This document shows positions 26,752-34,912 of a stretch of 64,000 bases of DNA, piece by piece. The notes beneath the pieces were generated by a model. That model saw nothing but the letters and a program-made list of their open reading frames with translations. It searched no databases and was not told where the DNA came from. Made by a program: the position numbers and the translations under genes. Source of the stretch: GCA-2718035 sp964435285. GTDB lineage: Bacteria; Bacteroidota; Bacteroidia; Flavobacteriales; TMED113. The number at the start of each line of letters is the position of its first letter. Position 1 is the first letter of the stretch. The stretch is taken from contig CAYSYA010000007.1 of assembly GCA_964435285.1 (NCBI GenBank), forward strand, positions 59,164-123,163, written 5' to 3'.

Positions 26752-27138
26752 TTAACTATTTAAAATTTTAGAAATATTTGGTTTAAAATAATTATCACTT
26801 TTTAGAATCTTTCCGTCCTTTCTATAAATAGGATTTCCATTTTTGTCAAGTTTCGACATATTACTTTTTTGAATTTCCTCAAATATCAATTCAATTTTAT
26901 CTTGAAGTCCATGGGATAGGATTGTACCGCACAAAATATACATCATATCACCGAGCGCATCTGCAATTTCATTTAAATCACCATTTTTACAAGCATCTAA
27001 ATATTCGTTATTTTCTTCTTGCATTAATTTATATCTTAATTTATAAGTCTTTTCAGAAATATTTGCATTAGGGATTAATTTGTTATCTATACCAAAGGAT
27101 TCATGAAATTTTTTAACATGTTTTATTTGTTTTCTCAT
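26752..27138 (-). CDS. MazG/HisE-like NTP pyrophosphohydrolase
   Basis: A 128-residue all-alpha NTP pyrophosphatase with the metal-binding pattern EENNEYLDA...NEIADALGDMMYI (about residues 41-66). The conserved C-terminal part SKLDKNGNPIYRKDGKILKS is typical of a Bacteroidota family annotated as pyrophosphohydrolase. It likely removes non-canonical nucleotides in the cytoplasm. It converges on the M42 gene with only three bases between stops. Confidence 0.85.
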   Translation of the reverse strand: MRKQIKHVKKFHESFGIDNKLIPNANISEKTYKLRYKLMQEENNEYLDACKNGDLNEIADALGDMMYILCGTILSHGLQDKIELIFEEIQKSNMSKLDKNGNPIYRKDGKILKSDNYFKPNISKILNS

Positions 27139-27158
27139 TTTTATAATAATATAATTAA

Positions 27159-27166
27159 TAGATTTG
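27159..27166 (+). promoter_or_regulatory. Putative -7 element before yceI
   Basis: TAGATTTG matches TAnnTTTG, ending 30 bases before the yceI ATG. No convincing TTTG box is seen at the expected distance upstream. Confidence 0.4.
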
Positions 27167-27196
27167 CAAACTAAACATAAATAATATAATTATAAA

Positions 27197-27763
27197 ATGA
27201 AAAAATTACATGTTACATTGTTACTATTATTATCTTTTTTTATTTCAATTGGACAAACTACAAAAACTATTGACTTAAAAAAGAGTAAAGTTGAGTGGTT
27301 AGGAAAGAAAGTTACTGGTGAACATTTTGGCACCATAAATTTAAAATCTGGAAAAATCATAATTTCCAAAGAAAATGTTATAACAAGCGGAGAATTTATT
27401 GTTGACATGTCAACAATAAACTGTACAGACTTGAGTGGTAAGGCAAAACAATCAATTGAGTCTCACTTGAAAGATGACGATTTTTTTGATGTAGAAAATT
27501 ATCCAACAAGTACTTTTAAAATTAAATCCAGTGATAAAAATAAAATTTATGGAATAATGACTATCAAAGGAATTTCTAAACCTATTGAATTTGATTACAA
27601 AATGGAATCTAGAGGTGGACAACATATTGTTTTTTCTGAAATTAAAATTGACAGAACAAAATTTGACATCAAATATGGATCAGGTTCCTTTTTTGAAAAT
27701 CTTGGTGATAAAATGATTTACGATGACTTTATTATTAATATAAATCCAATTATTCTTAAATAA
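27197..27763 (+). CDS. YceI family periplasmic lipid-binding-like protein
   Basis: A 188-residue exported protein: signal peptide MKKLHVTLLLLLSFFISIGQ, then the YceI beta-barrel with KSKVEWLGKKVTGEHFGTI, SHLKDDDFFDVENYPTSTFK, GIMTIKGISKPIEFDY and KFDIKYGSGSFFENLG. YceI proteins are lipocalin-like and bind polyisoprenoid-type lipids in the periplasm. A 59-residue membrane protein follows with no gap. Confidence 0.93.
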   Translation: MKKLHVTLLLLLSFFISIGQTTKTIDLKKSKVEWLGKKVTGEHFGTINLKSGKIIISKENVITSGEFIVDMSTINCTDLSGKAKQSIESHLKDDDFFDVENYPTSTFKIKSSDKNKIYGIMTIKGISKPIEFDYKMESRGGQHIVFSEIKIDRTKFDIKYGSGSFFENLGDKMIYDDFIININPIILK

Positions 27764-27943
27764 ATGGATAATATCACAATCGGACACTGGATTTATGCAA
27801 TTGTAGCATCTGGAATATACGTGATATTTGTATTATGGTCATATAAAAAAGAATTAAAATATATTAAATGGTTTAATTTTAAACCCATACCAATTTTTAT
27901 TTGGTGTATATTTCTGTTGTTTTTAATAATTATAACTTCTTAA
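27764..27943 (+). CDS. Small two-helix membrane protein
   Basis: A 59-residue protein with ATG immediately after the yceI stop and TAA at 27941-27943. Two hydrophobic helices are visible (about residues 8-25 and 42-58) around a basic loop (SYKKELKYIK). It has no motif I recognise. Tight coupling to yceI and a sensible start argue that it is real; its 3' end overlaps that of mazG by 14 bases. Confidence 0.6.
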   Translation: MDNITIGHWIYAIVASGIYVIFVLWSYKKELKYIKWFNFKPIPIFIWCIFLLFLIIITS

Positions 27944-28694
27944 TTTTATTCCAATACTTTTCCAATTCTGAAACTTTTAAATCTTCAATTTTTTTATTGT
28001 CTTTATCAATTTCTATCTCCATTTTTTTAAATCTCTTGATAAACTTTTGATTTGTTTTCTCTAAAGCATTAACTGGGTTTATATTCAAGTATCTTGAGAA
28101 ATTTATTAGTGAAAACAAAACATCACCAAACTCCTCTTCAATATTTTCAACGTTATTATTTTCTATTTCAAACTTTAATTCATTGAACTCTTCATCAATT
28201 TTATTTAATGACTTTGATACATTTTTCCATTCAAATCCCGCACCACCAACTTTTTCTTGTACCCTCCAAGATTTCAGCATAGATGGTAAGGTCTTTGGAA
28301 CCCCGTCTAAAATAGATTTTTTTTTATTGTTTTCTTTTAACTTAATTAATTCCCAATTTCTTTTTACATCAGATTCACTTTTCAATTTAACATCACCATA
28401 TATATGTGGATGTCTACGTATTAATTTAACAGATTGTTCATGTATAACATCAAATATTGAAAAATCATTTTTTTCAGAAAATAATCTAGAGTAAAAAATA
28501 ATATGTGTGAGAATATCTCCTAATTCATTTTTTATCGACTCAGTATCATTAGATAAAATTGCTTCCGATAATTCATAACATTCTTCCAAAGTTAAAGATC
28601 TTAAGGAGTCTTTAGTTTGTTTTTTATCCCAAGGACATTTTTCTCTGAGTTCATCTATTATTTTAACTAAATTAGAAAACGATTTTTTTTTCAT
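27930..28694 (-). CDS. mazG: Nucleoside triphosphate pyrophosphohydrolase MazG
   Basis: A 254-residue protein with two MazG repeats. The first has LREKCPWDKKQTKDSLRSL, EECYELSEAI and NELGDILTHIIF; the second has KWKNVSK-like spacing and EEFGDVLFSLINFSR. It hydrolyses NTPs to NMPs and pyrophosphate, cleaning damaged nucleotides and lowering alarmone levels. It lies six bases after def in the run ruvX-def-mazG, a common flavobacterial order. Confidence 0.96.
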   Translation of the reverse strand: MKKKSFSNLVKIIDELREKCPWDKKQTKDSLRSLTLEECYELSEAILSNDTESIKNELGDILTHIIFYSRLFSEKNDFSIFDVIHEQSVKLIRRHPHIYGDVKLKSESDVKRNWELIKLKENNKKKSILDGVPKTLPSMLKSWRVQEKVGGAGFEWKNVSKSLNKIDEEFNELKFEIENNNVENIEEEFGDVLFSLINFSRYLNINPVNALEKTNQKFIKRFKKMEIEIDKDNKKIEDLKVSELEKYWNKIKKL

Positions 28695-28700
28695 AAAAAA

Positions 28701-29258
28701 TTATTTTTTACAAAGATGAACATCATATCTTTTTTGAAACTTCCCTTCTTTGATTGATTTTAGCTTTCTATTTAAAATATTTTTTCGTTTGGCAGACAAA
28801 TGGTCAACAAAAAGAATTCCTCTTAAATGATCAAATTCATGCTGAATAACTCTAGCTTCAATGCCGGTAACTTTTTCTTTAATTTTATTAAAATGCTTAT
28901 CATAATACTCTATTTCAATTATATTTTTTCTAGTTACAAAATCATTTATCTCAGGTATGCTTAAACATCCTTCTTCATATTCTAACTCTTCACCATACTC
29001 ATTAATAATTTTAGGATTAATAAAAACTTTTTTAATCTTCCTTATAGCAGGTTTTTCTTCTTCAAGTGGTGATAAATCTATTACAAATAAATTAATACCA
29101 AGACCAACTTGTGGAGCTGCAATACCAATACCATTTGCATTATACATTGTCTCAAACATATTATTAATAAGCAATTCCAAATCTTTATAATCTGATGAAA
29201 TATTTACACAATCATTTTTTAAAATTTCATTTCCATAAATATATATAGGCATTATCAT
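28701..29258 (-). CDS. def: Peptide deformylase
   Basis: A 185-residue metalloenzyme that removes the formyl group from nascent N-terminal methionine. The three motifs are present: GIGIAAPQVG (about residues 40-49), EEGCLSIPEI and QHEFDHLRGILFVD. The start MIMPIYIYGNEIL matches family N-termini, and its ATG overlaps the ruvX stop by four bases, indicating coupled translation. Confidence 0.97.
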   Translation of the reverse strand: MIMPIYIYGNEILKNDCVNISSDYKDLELLINNMFETMYNANGIGIAAPQVGLGINLFVIDLSPLEEEKPAIRKIKKVFINPKIINEYGEELEYEEGCLSIPEINDFVTRKNIIEIEYYDKHFNKIKEKVTGIEARVIQHEFDHLRGILFVDHLSAKRKNILNRKLKSIKEGKFQKRYDVHLCKK

Positions 29259-29668
29259 TTTTCATTTTTTTTTAAATATGTTTCCAAAATTAAAGACGCA
29301 CTCACTTTATCTAATAGAGTCTTATCTCTTCTTTTCATTTTTTTTAGGTTAGATTGCAAAATAATTTTTGATGCTATTTTTGAAGTAAACCTTTCATCAA
29401 TAAAAAAAATCGGCTTTTTAAATTCTTTTTTTAATTTATTTGAAAAAATTTTAATCTCTCCCATAATATCATTGTCTGTATTATTTCCTCTTTTAGGCCT
29501 ACCCAAAACAATAGATTCAATTTTTTCTGTTAAAAAAAATTCTTTTAAATATTGAAATATCTTGTCATTTTCAATAGTTTTAAGTGGAAAAGCAAACAAT
29601 TTTTTACTATCTGAAATAGCTAGACCTATTCTCTTTTTCCCAAAATCAATAGCAAGAATTTTTCCCAT
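29255..29668 (-). CDS. ruvX: Holliday junction resolvase-like protein RuvX (YqgF)
   Basis: A 137-residue RNase H-fold protein with MGKILAIDFGKKRIGLAISD, VLGRPKRGNNTDND and a C-terminal DERFTSKIA...KVSASLILETYL pattern. The acidic residues for metal binding (D8 and later Asp/Glu) are present. YqgF proteins are linked to 16S rRNA 5'-end processing and possibly to junction resolution. It heads ruvX-def-mazG. Confidence 0.94.
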   Translation of the reverse strand: MGKILAIDFGKKRIGLAISDSKKLFAFPLKTIENDKIFQYLKEFFLTEKIESIVLGRPKRGNNTDNDIMGEIKIFSNKLKKEFKKPIFFIDERFTSKIASKIILQSNLKKMKRRDKTLLDKVSASLILETYLKKNEK

Positions 29669-29706
29669 TATTTACAATTTTTAAATAAATTACTAAAAAT
29701 TAGACA

Positions 29707-29714
29707 TAGATTTG
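29707..29714 (+). promoter_or_regulatory. Putative -7 element before the glycosyltransferase-tRNA modification operon
   Basis: TAGATTTG matches TAnnTTTG, ending 16 bases before the TTG start of the glycosyltransferase gene. It would drive glycosyltransferase, tsaC, cca and miaA as one unit. A -33 box is not obvious. Confidence 0.45.
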
Positions 29715-29730
29715 TATTAAAATTAACATT

Positions 29731-30798
29731 TTGAAAGTCGGAATTGATGCTAAAAGAGCTTACCACAATAAATCTGGACTTGGAAATTATAGTCGAGATG
29801 TTATAAATTCATTAATTAAGGATAGAAGACTAAATATTCAACTATTTACTACAGAAATAAATAACAATTTCATTTTACCTAAAAATATAAAAATTCATGC
29901 TCCAAAATATAAAATTTTAAAAAACTATTGGAGAAGTTTTTGTATAAATAAAGTATTAAACAGTGAAAATATAAAAATATATCACGGGCTGAGTAACGAA
30001 ATACCATATGGATTAAATAAAAAAATTAAATGTGTAGTTACAATACATGATGTAATTTTTAAAAAATTTCCTACTTTTTATAGTAGGTTTGACAAATTTA
30101 TTTATTCAAAAAAAACTGATTATGCATGTAAAAATGCTAAAAAAATAATATGCGTAAGTAAACAAACAAAAGAAGATTTGATTTCATTTTTTAATGTCAA
30201 TCCAAACAAAATAGAAGTTGTTTACCAAAGTTGTCACAAAGCATTTAAGTCCAACTTGAAAAATAAAAATATTTTATCGAAGTACAATTTACCAAATGAA
30301 TACATACTTAATGTGGGAACTATTGAAAAAAGAAAAAATTTAATTTTTTTATTAGAAGCAATGAAAAAAAGTCCAGAGATTAATTTAGTATGTGTAGGAA
30401 AAGAAAAAAAATATAAAAAGGAAATTAAATCATTTATTTTAAAAAACAACCTAAAGAATAAAATTTTATTTCTATCGGTTAATGATGTTAATGATTTATC
30501 TGATATATATAAAAAAGCTAAATGTCTTGTTTACCCATCAATATATGAAGGATTTGGGATCCCAATTATTGAAGGTTTATATAGCGAAATTCCGGTAATT
30601 ACAATGAATAAGCCAATTTTTAAAGAAGCAGGTGGAAATCATTGCCATTATGTAAATAATACTGAGGAATTAAAAAATATAATTACTAAGATTTGGTCTC
30701 AAAAAAAAGTTATAAATCAAGAAGGAAGAAAATGGGTGTATAAATTTGATAGTGAAAAACAAGCAAATCAAATTGCAGACATTTACCAAAAATTATAA
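29731..30798 (+). CDS. GT4 family glycosyltransferase
   Basis: A 355-residue GT-B fold glycosyltransferase. The N-terminal domain has DAKRAYHNKSGLGNYSRDVI; the C-terminal nucleotide-sugar domain has LNVGTIEKRKN and the EX7E-type motif in YEGFGIPIIEGLYSEIPV (about residues 273-290). The start is TTG at 29731, which aligns with the usual beginning of such proteins. No polysaccharide cluster surrounds it; it is probably cotranscribed with tsaC, so its acceptor cannot be told from context. Confidence 0.88.
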   Translation: MKVGIDAKRAYHNKSGLGNYSRDVINSLIKDRRLNIQLFTTEINNNFILPKNIKIHAPKYKILKNYWRSFCINKVLNSENIKIYHGLSNEIPYGLNKKIKCVVTIHDVIFKKFPTFYSRFDKFIYSKKTDYACKNAKKIICVSKQTKEDLISFFNVNPNKIEVVYQSCHKAFKSNLKNKNILSKYNLPNEYILNVGTIEKRKNLIFLLEAMKKSPEINLVCVGKEKKYKKEIKSFILKNNLKNKILFLSVNDVNDLSDIYKKAKCLVYPSIYEGFGIPIIEGLYSEIPVITMNKPIFKEAGGNHCHYVNNTEELKNIITKIWSQKKVINQEGRKWVYKFDSEKQANQIADIYQKL

Positions 30799-30801
30799 AA
30801 G

Positions 30802-31356
30802 ATGAAAGAAGTTATAACAGAAAGTGTAAATATATTAGAAAAGGGGGGGGTTATTCTTTATCCGAGTGATACAATTTGGGGTATTGGATGTGACGCTACA
30901 AATGAAAAAAGCATAAAAAAAATATATGATATTAAGAATCGACCGGTGGATAAACCTTTAATTATTTTGGTAAATGATATAAATATGTTATCAAAATATA
31001 TTATTGAAATTCCTGAAAAGGTTGAAAATTTAATATCTAAAATAAAACAACCAACTACTATTATTTATTCAAAACCTGTAAATCTTCCAAGTATTCTTAC
31101 AAAAACAGATTCTATTGCTATTAGAGTGACAAATGATTTATATTGTAAAGAAGTAATTAGAAAACTTAATAAACCCATTGTTTCTACTTCTGCCAATATT
31201 TCAACACAAAAAATTCCTAAAAATTTTAAAGAAATTAATACTCAAATAAAAAAAATGGTTGATTATATTGCAAAACATAAAACAGAAATGGAGCTCACAC
31301 AACCATCTAAGATTTTAAAAATTAATTCAAATAATGAAATTGAAGTTATTAGATAA
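30802..31356 (+). CDS. tsaC: Threonylcarbamoyl-AMP synthase
   Basis: A 184-residue YrdC/Sua5-family enzyme that makes threonylcarbamoyl-AMP from threonine, bicarbonate and ATP for t6A at position 37 of ANN-reading tRNAs. It shows GGVILYPSDTIWGIGCDA, IKNRPVDKPL and VSTSANIS. It is the short TsaC form without the Sua5 C-terminal domain. The cca gene begins directly after its stop. Confidence 0.95.
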   Translation: MKEVITESVNILEKGGVILYPSDTIWGIGCDATNEKSIKKIYDIKNRPVDKPLIILVNDINMLSKYIIEIPEKVENLISKIKQPTTIIYSKPVNLPSILTKTDSIAIRVTNDLYCKEVIRKLNKPIVSTSANISTQKIPKNFKEINTQIKKMVDYIAKHKTEMELTQPSKILKINSNNEIEVIR

Positions 31357-32763
31357 ATGAAAAAATTTTTAAACAATAACATATTTAGTCTTTTAAGTAA
31401 AATAAGCAAAGAATTAGACATAGAAACTTTTGTAGTCGGGGGGTATGTTAGAGATTGTTTGATAGGAAAGAAAAGAAAATTAACAGACATTGATATTGTC
31501 TGTAATGAGAGAGCAACTGATCTAGCAAAACAAATTGCTAAACAATTAAAAACTAAAAATATTTCTATATATAAAAACTTTGGAACAGCGCTAGTTAAAT
31601 ACGGAGACTTACAAATTGAATTTATAAGTGCAAGAAAGGAATACTACAATGAATCATCAAGAAAACCAGAAGTTGTTCTAGGTAGTATGAAAGATGATCA
31701 GAATAGAAGGGATTTTACAATTAATGCTATGTCAATATCTTTGAATGAATATAACTTTGGCACATTAATAGACCCATTTAATGGTTTAGAGGACTTAAAT
31801 AATAAAATAATTAAAACTCCTCAAAATCCAAATAAAACTTTTTCTGATGACCCATTAAGAATGTTCAGAGCTATAAGATTCGCTAATCAACTTGGTTTTA
31901 CAATTGAAACTGAAACTCTAAAATCAATAATGAACAACAGAGATAGAATAACTATTTTATCTAAAGAAAGAATGCTTGATGAATTCGAAAAAATACTTTT
32001 GAGTGAAAAACCTTCTATTGGACTAAATTTACTTTATAAAACAGGAATTCTAAAATTATATTTCAAAGAATTTTATGACTTACAAGGGGTTGAAACTGTT
32101 AATAATCATACACACAAAGATAATTTTTTTCATACTTTAGAAGTAATTGATAATGTTAGAAAAAAAAGCAGCAATAAATGGCTTTTATGGGCTGCACTTT
32201 TACATGATATAGCAAAACCAAAAACAAAAAGATATAGTAAAAAAGAAGGTTGGACATTTCATGGTCATGAGTATTTAGGATCAAAAATGGTACCCATTAT
32301 TTTTAATAAACTTAAGTTACCTTTAAATGAAAACATGAAGTATGTACAAAAACTTGTTCTCCTTCATCTCAGACTAATTCCACTAACTAAAAAAAATGTT
32401 ACAGATTCTGCATATAGAAGAATATTATATGAAGCAGGTAACGATATTGATGATTTATATATTTTATGTGAAGCAGATATTACTTCTAAAAATGAAGAAA
32501 AAGTTAATAGATATTTAAAAAATTTAAAATATGTAAAAAATAAAATAGAAGAAATTGAAAAAAATGATAATTTAAAAAATTTCCAACCGCCTGTAGACGG
32601 TAAAATGATAATGGAAAAGTTCAAATTAAAACCTTCTAAATTAGTTGGAGAAATTAAAGTTCAAATCCGTGAAGCTATATTAAATGGTGAAATTAGAAAT
32701 AATAAAGTAGATGCTGAAAAATTAATGATCAAAATTGGCGAAGAATTAAATCTAAATAAATGA
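31357..32763 (+). CDS. cca: CCA tRNA nucleotidyltransferase with HD domain
   Basis: A 468-residue class-II nucleotidyltransferase. The head has FVVGGYVRDCL (G28-G29) with catalytic aspartates in LTDIDIV (D44, D46), then QIEFISARKE and RRDFTINAMS. A C-terminal HD domain carries LLHDIAK (H283, D284) and HGHEYLG. It adds or repairs the 3' CCA of tRNAs, and none of the tRNA genes in this window encodes CCA, so the enzyme is needed. Its TGA overlaps the miaA ATG. Confidence 0.94.
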   Translation: MKKFLNNNIFSLLSKISKELDIETFVVGGYVRDCLIGKKRKLTDIDIVCNERATDLAKQIAKQLKTKNISIYKNFGTALVKYGDLQIEFISARKEYYNESSRKPEVVLGSMKDDQNRRDFTINAMSISLNEYNFGTLIDPFNGLEDLNNKIIKTPQNPNKTFSDDPLRMFRAIRFANQLGFTIETETLKSIMNNRDRITILSKERMLDEFEKILLSEKPSIGLNLLYKTGILKLYFKEFYDLQGVETVNNHTHKDNFFHTLEVIDNVRKKSSNKWLLWAALLHDIAKPKTKRYSKKEGWTFHGHEYLGSKMVPIIFNKLKLPLNENMKYVQKLVLLHLRLIPLTKKNVTDSAYRRILYEAGNDIDDLYILCEADITSKNEEKVNRYLKNLKYVKNKIEEIEKNDNLKNFQPPVDGKMIMEKFKLKPSKLVGEIKVQIREAILNGEIRNNKVDAEKLMIKIGEELNLNK

Positions 32764-33665
32764 ACAAAAAAATTTTAGTTGTAATAGGAGGACCTACATG
32801 TGTGGGAAAATCTGAAACATGTATAAAGTTAGCAAAATACTATGACACTGAAATTATCTCCGCAGATTCTAGACAATTTTACAAAGAATTAAATATAGGA
32901 GTTGCAAAACTATCTAAAAAAAAACTAAGCACTGTAAAACATTATTTAATTAACAATGCTTCGGTCACTAAAAACTATTCAATAGGAAAGTATATAACAG
33001 ATTTTACAAATATTTTAAATGAATTATTTAAAAAAAAAGAAATAGTATTCTTATGTGGTGGTTCTGGATTATATATAGAGTCAGTCTGTGTCGGATTAGA
33101 TAAAATACCAAAAATTAAACCAGGAATAAGAGAAAAGCTGCAAGAACAACTTAAAAATAACGGATTAAAAAACTTAACTGATCAATTAAAAAAATATGAC
33201 TTTAATTCATGGGAAAAAATTGATTTAAAAAACCCAAGAAAAGTTATCAGGAGTCTTGAAATTTACTTATCAACTAAAAAACCGATGTCTCATTTTTTAA
33301 ATAAAAGAAAGAAAGAAAGAAACTTCGATATTTTGTTTTTTTATTTAAATGAAGAAAGAGAAGTTCTTCATAATAAAATAAATAAAAGAGTAGACGAAAT
33401 GATTTCTAATGGATTAGAGAAAGAAGCAAAAAAAATCTTAGAACTAAATAAAAAAATTATGCTAGATACAATAGGATACAAAGAGTTTTATGACTATTTC
33501 AATGAAAAACAATCACTAGACCAAACTATTTCATTAATTAAAAGAAATACAAGAAGATACGCAAAAAGACAAATTACGTGGTTTAAAACAAAAAAATTTA
33601 CAGAGGTTTCACCTAAACAAATAAATAGAATAAAAGAACTAATTGAAAAAAAAAAGGGAGACTAA
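32760..33665 (+). CDS. miaA: tRNA dimethylallyltransferase MiaA
   Basis: A 301-residue enzyme that puts an isopentenyl group on A37 of UNN-reading tRNAs. The P-loop is GGPTCVGKS (residues 10-18), with Cys and Ser where GPTA(G)xGKT is usual. DSRQFYKELNIGVAKLS and a conserved DTIGYKEFYDYF near the C-terminus agree with MiaA, as does the C-terminal TRRYAKRQITWF. It ends an operon with tsaC and cca, both also acting on tRNA, and is followed by a strong terminator. Confidence 0.96.
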   Translation: MNKKILVVIGGPTCVGKSETCIKLAKYYDTEIISADSRQFYKELNIGVAKLSKKKLSTVKHYLINNASVTKNYSIGKYITDFTNILNELFKKKEIVFLCGGSGLYIESVCVGLDKIPKIKPGIREKLQEQLKNNGLKNLTDQLKKYDFNSWEKIDLKNPRKVIRSLEIYLSTKKPMSHFLNKRKKERNFDILFFYLNEEREVLHNKINKRVDEMISNGLEKEAKKILELNKKIMLDTIGYKEFYDYFNEKQSLDQTISLIKRNTRRYAKRQITWFKTKKFTEVSPKQINRIKELIEKKKGD

Positions 33666-33680
33666 ATTATCTCCCTTTTT
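33651..33680. terminator. Bidirectional intrinsic terminator
   Basis: AAAAAGGGAGA (33651-33661) pairs perfectly with TCTCCCTTTTT (33670-33680) around an 8-base loop. The flanking A and T runs give a U-tract in both directions, so it can end both miaA transcripts and those of the convergent T9SS-protein gene. Confidence 0.9.
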
Positions 33681-33703
33681 ATTTATTAACTTATAAAGAC
33701 TAT

Positions 33704-34576
33704 TTAGTGAATGATAATTCTTTCACTAATTGTTTTTACGCCATTTGATAAAGTAAATGTATATAAACCACTGGTTAAATTACCTTTTTCAAATGAATAC
33801 TCATTATGTCCAATTTCAGAATTAATATTATCAAAAAATACAATATTTCCTAAAATATCGTAGACTGAAAATTTTATATCTTTGTCATTATCGTTACCAA
33901 AATGAATAGTTGTTGATTGATTAAAAGGATTAGGATACGTTCCTAAAGATTTAAAAACTCTAGAATCTACAATTTCTGTAAGGTCAGAATTATCACCTTC
34001 CTCAACAATTAAAACTAAATAATTTAACAAAGTATCATCAGTTACTTCAACAGGAATCATTATCCCAAACACTTCATACTCAGCAACTATATCAAGTGCA
34101 ACTTTCAACGGATAAGTACCAACTACATTAGGAACATCTTCAGAAAAAAGTCTTAAACATCCGTATCCTCCACCAGGAAAAATACAATTATCATTAGTAA
34201 TAGTACCGCCAGCATCTTGTGAAGCACATTCGTAAGAAAAACCCATAGGTAAACCTTGAATTTCGTTTACACCAATTGTATTAATATAAACTGGATCAAA
34301 TAATTGAGGACCTTGACCTAAGTCATATTCAATAACAGTATCCGTAGGTATTCTCATGTTAAAAAAGGTTTCATAAGTATCACCAACAATAGCATTTGGA
34401 AGAGCAGTTGGATCAACAACAGTTGGCCCCATGTTCAAACCAGTTGTATCTTCAAGTACATAAGCGTCATCTGAAACCCCAACTAGACCAGTAAAATCTG
34501 TGTCAGGAGTACACTGAGAGAAACTAACGAGTGGAATAATTCCAGTTAATAAAAAAGTAAGTAAAGTTTTTTTCAT
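33704..34576 (-). CDS. Secreted protein with T9SS type A sorting domain
   Basis: A 290-residue protein with a signal peptide (MKKTLLTFLLTGIIPLVSFSQ) and a classical C-terminal T9SS sorting domain of about 80 residues: SLGTYPNPFNQSTTIHF, FSVYDILGNIVFF, then NLTSGLYTFTLSNG. The middle (about residues 25-205) is Asp/Gly/Thr-rich and beta-prone, with four cysteines (C22, C116, C129 and C140 by rough count), and matches no family I recognise. It would be exported by Sec, then by type IX secretion, and be anchored at or released from the surface. It lies 18 bases after the pyrR-pyrB gene set but is unrelated in function. Confidence 0.88.
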   Translation of the reverse strand: MKKTLLTFLLTGIIPLVSFSQCTPDTDFTGLVGVSDDAYVLEDTTGLNMGPTVVDPTALPNAIVGDTYETFFNMRIPTDTVIEYDLGQGPQLFDPVYINTIGVNEIQGLPMGFSYECASQDAGGTITNDNCIFPGGGYGCLRLFSEDVPNVVGTYPLKVALDIVAEYEVFGIMIPVEVTDDTLLNYLVLIVEEGDNSDLTEIVDSRVFKSLGTYPNPFNQSTTIHFGNDNDKDIKFSVYDILGNIVFFDNINSEIGHNEYSFEKGNLTSGLYTFTLSNGVKTISERIIIH

Positions 34577-34594
34577 ATTATAAAATTTAATTAG

Positions 34595-34912
34595 TTACAC
34601 ATTTCTTTCTAACTCTTCCATAAATAGATAGTCAATTGCTTCTTCTAAAGATGGAACACAAACAAGATTATTGTTACTCACAACATAATCATCGACCACT
34701 AATATAAAAGATTTATCACTCTTTTTCCAAAAAGAATTATATTTTACTAAAGATAATATCAAAGAGTCATTGTTAATAAGTTCGTTATTTAATTTAATTA
34801 TTAAGTTAACAGGTTTAGTTTTATAACTTTCTAATTTATCCAGAAATTTTTTTTTATTATCGATATTTATTCCTGAAAATAAAGAGTAATTATCATTATT
34901 GTCAATTGTCAT
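34595..34912 (-). CDS. Small conserved protein downstream of pyrB
   Basis: A 105-residue mixed alpha/beta protein: NLIIKLNNELINNDSLILSLVKYN, then KSFILVVDDYVV, LVCVPSLEEAIDYLFMEELERNV. The shape is reminiscent of STAS-like domains. I recall homologues in the same place after pyrB in Flavobacteriia, sometimes labelled ribonuclease Z although they lack the metallo-beta-lactamase motif, as this one does. The start overlaps the pyrB stop by four bases. Function is unknown. Confidence 0.7.
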   Translation of the reverse strand: MTIDNNDNYSLFSGINIDNKKKFLDKLESYKTKPVNLIIKLNNELINNDSLILSLVKYNSFWKKSDKSFILVVDDYVVSNNNLVCVPSLEEAIDYLFMEELERNV

